DNA of 64,000 nt from assembly GCA_009809945.1 (NCBI GenBank), contig WTPW01001006.1, positions 134,364 to 198,363 of the forward strand, in the 5' to 3' direction. Position 1 is the stretch's first letter. Every line of letters starts with the position of its first letter. This DNA comes from Gigaspora margarita (Eukaryota > Glomeromycota > Glomeromycetes > Diversisporales > Gigasporaceae). Positions 55,328 to 64,000 of this stretch are shown here, in pieces. The translations under genes were made by a program, and so were the position numbers. The notes under the pieces were generated by a model, which saw only the letters and a list, made by a program, of their open reading frames with translations, did not search any database and was not told the DNA's origin.

Positions 55328-55574
55328 GTATTAACTACATGACACACCTATTATAATAAATGATCCCTAATCTAATCAAACTAATACAATTAGTGTATCA
55401 AACTCATCTTCTATTTTTTAAAGTTGATTAGTTTATAGTGTATATATATTATTAAAAATTTTAAGTAATTAAATCATTAATCATGGCCATATCATTTAAC
55501 TTATTTTAACATATCTATCAAATATGCATCATAATTTTTGGAATAGTAAAAAAAGTCATAGTAATAATTAGACT

Positions 55575-55885
55575 GAGTGGCAATTATTTTGCCAACAATC
55601 ACTTCACTAACATATCATTTTACCAACAAATATTCACTAACAAGTTTATTTTACTGACAGTTTATTTCACTAAAGCTCATTTCACTGACAAAGTAATTCT
55701 GGTTATTGCATTAGGACATGGTAGGGTCAGGGTAAAATTAGGGTTAAAGCTAGTGTGCTTTTTAAAAAAACTTGTCAGTAAAATGAGCTTTGGTTAAACA
55801 AACTATCAGTAAAATGACTTGTTAGTAAATATTTGTCATGAAATGTTATATGGTGAAGTGATTGTTGGCGAAATAATACGGACCC
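55575..55885. mobile_element. MULE-like MITE with TTTCACTGACA-type arrays (family MU-B)
   Basis: The 311-bp element is flanked by exact 9-bp duplications AATTAGACT (55566-55574, 55886-55894). The inverted ends share GCCAACAATCACTTCAC. Inside, a short unit of the form TTTCACTAACA/TTTTACTGACA repeats many times in one orientation at the left and the other at the right, around a TAGGGTCAGGGTAAAATTAGG core. Unrelated in sequence to MU-A. Confidence 0.75.
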
Positions 55886-55894
55886 AATTAGACT

Positions 55895-56684
55895 ATTCGT
55901 ATAAATGTAAAATAACTTCCAAAATGTAATTTTGAATTTTGATTAAATTTTTTTATAATTACTTTTATGAAAAATTTTAAGCTTAATCCTGGCTATTATT
56001 CAAACAATGCTTCTAGACATTATTTTGCATTTATATAGTTTATTATTTGTTTTTGGTTTAGCACAACTGCATCATGGGACTATTTATTTTTTGACTTTTT
56101 TTTTAGAAATTTGAATTTCATCAATATTATTGGTCAGGACTAGGTTGTACATTCTGCATGAAATTGGAGTGATCAATATCTATATATAAAAATTCTTTTT
56201 CACAATAAATTGCAATGGTGTCCTGCTTTGATCACTGGTTTCAGGGGTTCATAAAAGGAAATTGCACTCATAAGATATAGTACAATAGCTTAGAAAATTA
56301 AATACTATTTCATAAATAAGTTTAAAGCAAGATAGAAAATAAAACCAAAAAGAATCTTCTTCTCAAAGATGGCCTTTTATTTTATATTTTAGAGTACTAG
56401 CACATAATATAGCTTGATATTTTACTGATTTATGCATGCTTTTGTGTGTAATATAAGTATTTTAATAACTTACTTTAATTTTAAAGATTTTTTCAATGAG
56501 AAAATAAAGTACTTAAAATCTTATTTGTGATTTTGTAGTACCTACTGTAGAGAACAAAATACCTACCTGTGTTTGGTTAAAAGATTTTAGAGCTGAAATT
56601 AATCTAGTACATACTATTAAGATCACTTGTACTATGCAAAATTTTAATTAATTCTATTAGAAAATAGTTATAAGCAAAAGAATT
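55895..56684. other. AT-rich spacer, nothing recognised
   Basis: No gene, RNA or element end supported. Confidence 0.5.
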
Positions 56685-56699
56685 AATATATATATATAT

Positions 56700-57633
56700 G
56701 GGTGTGGCGAACTAGCTCAATTAGTAGGTTGTCACCCCCAAGCGGCAGGTCTAGAGTTCAAATCCCGCTGATAACAACTTTGGAAAATAGGCTTGCATAT
56801 GGCTAATGGCTATCCATGGTTGGATTTAGGAAATCTGTAATCTGGTTACACCATCTAGAAATGGGAGCTTCGGCGTAATAAATCCAGAAACCAAATTCCT
56901 AAACTGAAAGCCCGTTTGGAAAGTTCTGAGTTGGAAGGTAGTGATGATCTATGACAGTATCACAGGAAGGCCAAATCTGGAACTAGAATCAGAGATCGGA
57001 GAACCGAACGACAAGATCCTTAGAAGGGGGGATATACCAGCTGAACCGCCGGTTAATCGTACCGGAGGAAAAGAACATGCATTCTGGAAACGTGTACCAA
57101 GGAAAGGGAGACCATAAAGGCACTTAAAGCCTGGGCAGACCAATCCTTCTGGGTTGTTGGCTAGGAGTAAGGGAGAGACCGGTAAAAGAATCTAGAGAAG
57201 GATGGAAGTCAGAATGTGGGTATCTGGGGGTTGTTGTAAACCCTTCAAGGGCAAGGAATAAGAAGGAATGACTAATTAGGAAGGCTGTGGCTTGAGATAC
57301 GGATTATGTTACGGCAGCTTCTAAAGAAGGCTTGAGATACGAACATGATGACAGCAGCACAGCATGTACGATTTAGAAATGATTTCTGAACATGCAGGTT
57401 AAGCATGAGTGGGACATGGATTAATCTGTTAGTAGGTAGCTATAGCCACTCTAGATTAGTAATTGTGGTGAAATACATAAATACTAATTAAGAATTAGAG
57501 AAAGTATAGCCGGTAATGGACAAATTGGGTGACTAATAGGTAGCACAAATTATATATGTAACTTAAAAATGATCTTAAAAAGGTGTTAATCATGACAAAA
57601 ATTGTTAATAAAAAGTTACATGGAAAAGTCCAT

Positions 57634-57689
<56 letters not shown>
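56700..57689 (+). mobile_element. SINE-A, full-length copy with best-preserved tRNA-like head
   Basis: The head has a canonical tRNA D-arm/box A, TAGCTCAATTAGTAGG (56713-56728), and box B GAGTTCAAATCCCG (56754-56767). The body matches 4311-5078 and 8511-9555, then diverges after about 57260. It ends in an A-run of 52 (57638-57689) followed by (AT)n. TA-dinucleotide repeats on both sides act as the target. The long A-run suggests a relatively young copy. The open frame on the minus strand is incidental. Confidence 0.8.
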
Positions 57690-57705
<16 letters not shown>

Positions 57706-57710
57706 TATAT

Positions 57711-58401
57711 TCATTAATCAAATTAATACTATAATAAAATTTTATATAATTATAATTATATTAAATATTATACTGTTATAACAAGTAAAAAATTTTTTTT
57801 ATTCTAATACAAATGTATGATTTAAAATTACTTTAATAACACCATGAACTGATCATAAAATGGATCTATTAAAATAAAAATGGTGTTGCCAAGAATATTA
57901 TTAATATATCATGTAGTTCTTAACTTTTCTCATATTATACTTCAAATAACATGAACAAAATCTTCAATATGAAATAAATTAACACTTTTTTGACAAAATT
58001 TAGCAAATACGACATATCTTATAAAGGTTCTTGTATCATAAAATTCTTTAATTTTCTTATTTCACATAATGTCCACTCTTGTAATTATCAGAGACATTTG
58101 TCCAATATCCATTCTTCATGCTCTAAAATAAAAAATAGTAAAAAAGAAAGTAAAAACACAAATGACATAACAAACATATAACCAATACTTAGCTTCATGC
58201 TTAATACCAACTTCTACATGCTTGACACATATTAAAAAATCTACTTGCTTGACTAATCTACAAAGGCTGAAGTCTTATGCAGGTACTCAACCAAGACCAC
58301 AGTACTTTTTATTATTCATAAACAAATGCCAAATAACTTTAGCTTGCTTATTTTCTGTACTAAAAAAAAAAGAAAAACCTAATTAGAAAAATTGCAATCT
58401 A
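57711..58401. other. AT-rich spacer, one doubtful small frame
   Basis: A 63-codon frame at 57990-58181 is Ser/Asn/Lys-rich with no motif and is probably chance. No element ends are visible before the Tc1-like shell. Confidence 0.4.
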
Positions 58402-58755
58402 CAATAGAGGAACATATTATTGTGGACACTTTTTAAATATTTGTACAAAGCTAAATATGTAAGATATAAAGCTAAAACTAAAATATTATTTCTTCAAATC
58501 TATATCTTTTAAATAAAAAAAAAAGATTATAAAATTCTATGCATTACTTTTTAAAATAATTAAAGGGAATTGATATTTTTACACACTATTTTTGATAATG
58601 CCACACCCATGTAAATCATAATTTTTTCTAGAATTGATCGAAGATATCTTGGCACCCACCTGGCCAAATTCGGTCAACTTTTTTTATTTTAATTATAAAA
58701 TGCTATAGAATCCAAAAAAAAAAAGTTAATTGAATTTGGTCAGGTGGGTCCTAAG

Positions 58756-60100
58756 CAGTGTTGGAAATCATATGTTCACAGCGTTCACAGTGAACATAAA
58801 TTTTTTTAAAAAATCAAAATTTTTATATTTTATGTTCACATAGTGTGAACATAAGAAATCAAAAATTTTATATTTTATGTTCACATAGTGTAAATATAAA
58901 TTGTAATTTTTATAATTTCTTATTCATATTTTATTATATTTACCATATGTTTCCAAAAATAGGTATCCTTTTTTGGACGATTTTGAATACACAATCTGTG
59001 AGTAGCTTATTTTTGGATATAATCAATTTTTGGTCAATTGCAAATTGTCATTACATTATAAAGTCCAAATTCTATTATTAAATTGGTTATTTGTACTTAA
59101 ACAAACTTGTTTGAAAGAATAATATATACTGAAAGTTTCATCAAAATTGGTGCATTTTTTATTATTTGACTTTTAATTTTAACTTCAACGAAAATATTTT
59201 TTAAAAAAAAATTATTATTTCGTTGAAAGTAAAAATTCAAAGCGTAATAATAAAATGTTCTCCAATTTTCTTGAAAATTTCATAGAATGTACAATTTCAC
59301 CTTCCGAGTAAGTATACTTAAGCGACTGTAATCGATTTACATAGTAAAGTTTGGACTTTACTATGTAGCAACTGTCTTCGATCGTGGGGTAGCTTATTTT
59401 CGGGTAAAAACGGTTTTGAGTTTTTTGACCAAAAGAGGGGGGTAACTTATTTTCAGAGATGGCTTATTTTTAGCAAGATACAGTATGCTAATACAAGTAC
59501 AAATAGATTGCTTCTGGCTTTGCAACTTTAAATTTAAAAAAAATTAATAACTTTATTTCAATTTAGGAATTAAATTTTCTTCACTAATTAATATTAAAAA
59601 TTTAATTAAAGAATGGAATTTTGTTTGTATATTGCTTAAAAATTTTAATACTTTCACTTTATAATATAGTAGTAGAATGTATATTTTTATAACAAAATTA
59701 ATTAAAACCAAACTTAGAAATAGAATACATTTTAGAACTTTTAATTATCTTTTGTTAATTTTATAAATAGTCCATTTATAAATGATTTGATTTTGAACAT
59801 GCATATAAAGTTTGGCAAATTTATTATATAGAAATAATCAATAATATATTGTTTTAAATAAAGATTAAATATATTAATTTTATAAATAAATAGCTATACA
59901 ATTTAGTTATATTAAATATAAATTTATAATTAATAAATACAAATTATATTAGTAAAATATTTGTAATTTCAAGAGTTTTTAATTTTATATATTAATTATT
60001 ATAAATTTTATTTGTGAACATATTTATTTTTAATGTGAACAGTATAAAAAAAAATTATGTTCACAAAAATCATAAATTTTTTTTTGAATTTCCAACACTG
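58756..60100. mobile_element. hAT-like element nested in the Tc1-like shell
   Basis: The 1345-bp element has ends CAGTGTTGGAAAT and ATTTCCAACACTG, a 13-bp perfect inverted repeat. It has the exact 8-bp duplication GTCCTAAG (58748-58755, 60101-60108). Subterminal ATGTTCACA/GTGAACATAA words repeat near both ends. No transposase frame. It contains a foldback of family FB-S (58965-59475). Confidence 0.85.
58965..59475. mobile_element. foldback element (family FB-S), copy 2
   Basis: The arms around CATTATAAAGTCCAAATTCT..TTGTACTTAAAC and AGTATACTTAAGCGACTGTA..GGACTTTACTATGTAGCAAC pair with each other. GTAGCTTATTTT words flank both sides. Same layout as 33435-33825. Confidence 0.5.
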
Positions 60101-60104
60101 GTCC

Positions 60105-61095
60105 TAAGATATCTTTGATCAAAGATTTTGTAAAATTCTAAATGTCTATCAAATATAAGCTGAGCAAAATTTGTTTACAAACTTTGATCAAAGATATCTT
60201 GGCACCCACCTGACCAAATTTGATCAACTTTTTTTTATTTTAATTGTAAAAAACTGTAGAATTCAATAAAAAATATTGATCAAATTTGGTCAGGTTGGTT
60301 CCAAGATATCTTCAATCAAAGATTTTGTAAAATTCTAAATATCTATATAAGCTGTGGCAAAATTTGTTTACAAACTTTGATCAAAGATATCTTGGCACCC
60401 ACCTAACCAAATTCGATCAACTTTTTTTTATTTTAATTGCATAAAGCTGTAGAATTCAAAGAAAAAATAATGATTGGATTTGGCCAGGTGGGTTTCAAGA
60501 TATCTTTGATCAAATATTTTGTAAAATTCTAAACTCTATATAAGCTGTGGCAAAAATTGTTTACAAACTTTGATCGAAGGTATCTTGGTCCCCACCTGGC
60601 CAAATTCAATTAACTTTCTTTTGTTTCAATTATAAAAAGTTGAGAATTCAAAGAAAAAAAAAGTTGGTTGAATTTGGTCAGGTGTATTCTATGATATCTT
60701 TGATCAAAGATTTTGCAAAATTCTAAACATCTATCAGATTTAAACTGCGGCAAAATTTGTTTACAAACTTTGATCAAAGATATCTTGGCACCCACCTGAT
60801 GAAATTCAATCAACTTTTTTTATTTTAATTGTAAAATGCTGTAGAATCCAAAGAAAAAATATGACCAAATTTGATCAGGTGGATTTCAAGATATCTTCGT
60901 TCAAAGATTTTGTAAAATTTTAAATTTAAGCTGTAGCAGAATTTGTTTTCAAACTTTGATCAAAGATATCTTGACACCCACCTGACCAAATTCAATTAAC
61001 TTTTTTTGATTTTAATTGTGAAATGCTGTAGAATTCAAAAAAAAAGTTGATCAAATTTTGTTAGGTAGGTTTAAAGATATCTTCGATCAAAGTTA
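60105..61095. repeat. ~190-bp tandem repeats, each unit itself palindromic
   Basis: The phrase GATATCTTGGCACCCACCTG starts near 60193, 60386, 60579 (variant), 60779 and 60965, giving spacings of about 193, 193, 200 and 186 bases. One further copy at about 58646 lies before the hAT insertion. Each unit begins with TTGATCAAAGATATCTTGG and ends with its complement CCAAGATATCTTCAATCAA, so every unit can fold alone. No coding frame. Confidence 0.85.
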
Positions 61096-61819
61096 AAAAT
61101 TTTTTAAAAATTAAAATAATCTACATGGGTATAGTATTATCAAAAATAGGTGTGGAAATATCAATTCTCTAATTAAATTATAAAATATTGTGTAATGTTA
61201 CACATGCATGAAAATAGTAATTTTTTAAAACCTAGTTATTGTAATTGCTATATATTAAAAGTTAATTTTTTATTAAGCAAGCTAAACTTTTTTAAGTGAA
61301 ATTTATTTAGTATAACAAATTATATATAATTCTAAATTTTTAGAAATTTTAAAATAATTTTAAGTTAAATACTATTAGTAAATATAAAAGTTAAATTATT
61401 TAATTTAAAATTAATAAACTGCTAAATATAGTAATTTTATTACTATATATAGTAATTTAATAAATTTTTTTCAAAAAATTATAAAATTTTCAGAATATAT
61501 ATAATTTGTTATGCTAAATAACTTTTTTAAAAAAAATTGCTAGTTTACTTGATAAAAATTAAGTTTATATATTACTATATTTAATAAGTCTATTTACTAT
61601 TAAAACATAGTAAAATTTAGAAAATCATACGAATATAAAACATCTAAATTTTACTTAAACTTAATTATTTTAAAAACTATTGCATAGCATTTTTTAAACT
61701 TTTTTTTTATTTGAAAGATATAGATTTAAAGAATTTATATTTTTATTTTTAGCTTTATATCTTATCTATTTAGCTTTGTACAAATTTTTAAAAAGTGTCC
61801 ACAATAATATGCCCCACTG

Positions 61820-61987
61820 TATATAGTACAAAATGAATTTTCTTAATTTTCTCCACATTTTTATAAGATACCCTTCCTTCAAAGATGCTTTCATGGAAAG
61901 TTCTTGCTCGAGCGCAACTAACAAGCTATTTTTCAAGTTAAGATCTTGAAAACTCCAAAAGAATCTTGTAAAAAAAGACAAAATCAT
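61820..61987 (-). other. short open frame truncated by the Tc1-like shell, doubtful
   Basis: From a Met at 61987 the minus strand reads MILSFFTRFFWSFQDLNLKN and KASLKEGYLIKMWRKLRK, then runs into the shell's inverted repeat. The text before the element has richer codon composition than the spacers, so it could be the tail of a gene cut by the insertion. No family recognised. Confidence 0.25.
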
Positions 61988-62670
61988 TGCCCATCTTTGA
62001 GGGGATCATGCATTACCGGGTGGCGTTAGTTTTTCATATTCTTTATATTGTTTGATTCGTTGAAGCTCTGACAACCTATTTGTTTTAAGAAACGTCGTAT
62101 TATGACTAAGACTTGGGGGGAAAATTTTAAAAACGTGATTTCGTCGATTTGTGTAATTTATAAAAATTAGGTGTGACGTCTCGATCGACTGTTATAAAGG
62201 TTATCAAAATATGTAAAATGAGATCAGGAGATCGAATTATCATGTGACAGTGCCCTCGATTGGTGGTTACGCTGGACTTGCTGTTCTCTAAAATAAAAAA
62301 TTACCATAATATGAGGTAATATATGGTAGGAACGACATTAGCGTCGCCTGCAAAAACTGGTTGCCGGACAGATCTGCTGGATATATATGACTTCGAGTCA
62401 GAATATGCAATTTTGAATTATATTATTGTAATAACGATAATGAGTAATTTTCCCATTTATTGTTACTATTGTTATTGTCGAAGATGTTTTTTTTTCATTC
62501 GAAATCTTTTATAAGCACATTAAATATTCTATTCGAAATTATAATAACTTCTTGAATGAAAAAGAAACTCTATCAAAAAGAACTCACGATATCTTAAGGC
62601 TAAAGAACTTTTAGGAAACAATCTAATTAATACTTATTGTTGAAAAATATTCGTTCAAATTTCAAATTAT
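61988..62670. other. intergenic DNA with frequent CpG, no gene seen
   Basis: Visible base texture changes here: CG dinucleotides (ACGTCG, CGTGATTTCGTCG, CGTCTCGATCGACTG) are common, unlike most of the window. A 63-codon frame at 62323-62514 is not convincing. It may be gene-flanking DNA. Confidence 0.4.
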
Positions 62671-62673
62671 TAA

Positions 62674-63188
62674 ACATATCGGCGGATTTGCGGAATTGGT
62701 CCTGGATTGATCCTAAATTGTATCCTCCGTAATACCCCCAAATTTTAGTGACAAACAATTAATACGATCTTATTATCAATAAATTAAGGGGAATATATAT
62801 TATACTATGTGTAATTGTATTTATCCGGCAAACTCATATGATCATGAAAAAAGTTCTTGCTGTTATTTTTTTCATGTGTTACAACGTAATCATGTTTATT
62901 CAAATTAAAACTCAGTACCAATCATGATCATAAATTGCCGGATAACACCATTATTGGGCAAATTGTCGAATACGGTAATTTGACAAATGATTGGCTACAC
63001 GTGCCGCTTTGCGGCACGTGCTCATTTGCCGTTATTCAACAATTTTTGGCCAATAATGTACCCCTTAAATTATATTTATATGTACGATGTACATATAATA
63101 AAAAAATTTATTTGCTACTAAAATTTGGGGTATTACGGAGGATACAATTTAGAATCAATCCAGGATCAATTCCCCACATCCACCAATA
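62674..63188. mobile_element. foldback element with GATACAATTT arms
   Basis: The arm at 62674-62753 (TCCTGGATTGATCCTAAATT then GTATCCTCCGTAATACCCC) is mirrored at about 63115-63188 (GGGGTATTACGGAGGATACA then ATTTAGAATCAATCCAGGA). The interior carries a hairpin at 62945-63062. No target duplication identified. The overlapping open frame at 62935-63201 is incidental. Confidence 0.6.
62945..63062. repeat. hairpin capped by CACGTGCCGC-TTT-GCGGCACGTG
   Basis: A perfect 10-bp stem with TTT loop sits at 62998-63020. Imperfect pairing extends outward (CAAATGATTGG.. with ..CATTTGCCG; ATTATTGGGCAA with TTTTTGGCCAATAAT). The stem is very GC-rich for this DNA and contains the CACGTG E-box word twice. 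Confidence 0.75.
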
Positions 63189-63227
63189 TGAAAATCAATA
63201 ATATTAGAGATTAAATAATAATTATAA

Positions 63228-63377
63228 GATATTGGTCATGCAACGATTAATATCATGAAATTTGTTTTGTCGGAGCAAATGATTGGCTGACACGTGCTGC
63301 TACGCGGCACGTTTCGACCAATCATTTGTTCCGACAGAACAAATTTTGTAATATTTATCATCGCATGATCCAATATC
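63228..63377. repeat. 150-bp palindrome with CACGTGCTGC/GCGGCACGT centre
   Basis: The left arm GATATTGGTCATGCAACGAT.. and right arm ..ATCATCGCATGATCCAATATC pair almost throughout. Inner arms are TTTGTCGGAGCAAATGATTGG and CCAATCATTTGTTCCGACA. It is related to the hairpin at 62945-63062, so this is a small foldback family. Confidence 0.75.
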
Positions 63378-63529
63378 GATGTTATCGTGCAATTATGATC
63401 ATGATTTAAAAGTTGTGATTGGCTAACTGAGTTTTAATTTGGGATTGTTGTGATTACATAATAACAGAAAAAATAACAATAAGAAATTTTTTCATGATCA
63501 TATGAGTTTGCACGATAACATCACGATTT

Positions 63530-64000
63530 TACGTGTAATATAAAAATTGTAATATTGTTGATTCTTAAACTTTTTAGTACACAATAGAAATTTTATTCAA
63601 AATATTTTAATATTATTACGCTGTAAATATACCCTAAGTGACGATATACTTGCGATAATAAAGGGAATTCACAATACTAGACATTTTTAATCAAAATTGT
63701 GATCCGATATTATTTTTCATGGGAGTTGGGTTATATTCCTTATCATAACTTCATATGGATCAAAAACGATGGTAATTTTTTTTATATTTAGAAAGGGCCA
63801 AGAAAAATGGGTTAGGTGGGTCAAGACAATGTTTTTGCCCCAGGAAAATAATTATCCGGGGACGTCATATGACACAATTTCGCAGTTTATATTTTATATT
63901 TTCATGTTCTGATCTAAGCCTCTAAAATATGAACGTATAAACTTATTACGCGGATAGTTTATTTTATCAAGTTCTATCATGAGTATAATCGGCATCACTA
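63530..64000. other. unannotated end of window
   Basis: AT-rich with scattered CG dinucleotides. No open frame or element end supported. A GGTTAGGTGGGTCAAGACAA patch lies at about 63810. Confidence 0.5.

Larger units (their letters stand above)
58402..61819. mobile_element. Tc1-like non-autonomous shell with nested elements
   Basis: Ends CAATAGAGGAACATATTATT and the complement of CAGTGGGGCATATTATTGTG lie between TA dinucleotides (58400-58401, 61820-61821). They continue inward as inverted repeats of about 130 bp. The terminal ATATTATTGTGGACACTTTT matches the Tc1 at 6695-8019. Inside is a second inverted pair (58557-58616 and 61127-61185). Then comes an array of palindromic ~190-bp repeats, interrupted by a hAT (58756-60100). 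No transposase. Confidence 0.75.
62813..63528. repeat. inverted pair of ~140-bp segments overlapping the foldback
   Basis: 62813-62950 (with AACTCATATGATCATGAAAA and AAATTAAAACTCAGT) pairs with 63378-63528 (with TTTTCATGATCATATGAGTT and ACTGAGTTTTAATTT). The second arm lies outside the 62674-63188 palindrome, so two inverted-repeat structures interlock. Confidence 0.65.

Noticed and set aside
60105-61095. CRISPR-like array of regularly spaced repeats
   Set aside because: Units are ~190 bp, palindromic and contiguous without unique spacers; the context is eukaryotic transposons.

Overview
The window is extremely AT-rich eukaryotic DNA with almost no intact host genes. It is a graveyard of nested transposable elements with eroded gene remnants between them. 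The most likely source is an arbuscular mycorrhizal fungus (Glomeromycotina, Rhizophagus/Gigaspora type). Three things point there: Sel1-like repeat peptides of the KAF.YYQKSA type, a LINE whose C-terminus carries the IWIPSR-type tail I associate with that group, and very low GC. I could not confirm this by any search. I recognise no rRNA, free-standing tRNA or CRISPR. A 454-base N gap lies at 15628-16081.

Layout. 1-6.5 kb: AT-rich DNA with minus-strand coding remnants, a long tRNA-headed SINE family (called SINE-A here) split by a foldback element, and small MITEs. 6.5-10.2 kb: a Tc1/mariner element with a dead transposase and a full SINE-A, both inserted in an older dispersed repeat. 10.2-16.4 kb: hAT-type elements inside an A/C-rich, strand-asymmetric repeat region with the gap. 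16.4-21.4 kb: dispersed repeats and a broken Sel1-repeat/zinc-knuckle gene flanked by clusters of GATCGAT motifs. 21.4-30.4 kb: many MITEs, including a possible 5.5-kb hAT shell (24027-29577) containing another hAT, a reverse-oriented SINE-B, a Harbinger-like element, a MULE-like MITE and minisatellites. 30.4-36.9 kb: more MITEs. 36.9-43.1 kb: eroded coding sequence on the minus strand, disrupted by MITEs. 43.5-51.7 kb: a 7.7-kb LINE on the minus strand with a perfect 16-bp target-site duplication, inserted in a foldback MITE. 51.7-58.4 kb: AT-rich DNA with MITEs and a third full SINE-A. 58.4-61.8 kb: a four-level nest (Tc1-like shell, palindromic ~190-bp tandem repeats, hAT, inner foldback). 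61.9-64 kb: a change of texture, with CpG dinucleotides common again and CACGTG-capped palindromes.

The strongest evidence is structural. Most element calls rest on terminal inverted repeats plus exact target-site duplications: 8 bp for hAT, 9 bp for MULE, TA for Tc1/pogo, TAA/TTA for Harbinger, 12-16 bp for LINE/SINE. The LINE is the main protein-coding unit. ORF1 carries a run of ~50-residue internal repeats. ORF2 has an intact-looking AP endonuclease, an RT with YMDD that is broken by frameshifts, and a long C-terminal domain whose RNase H-like region lacks the expected acidic residues. Non-autonomous elements (SINEs, MITEs) far outnumber any possible driver. The only driver-type genes visible are the broken LINE and the dead Tc1 transposase.
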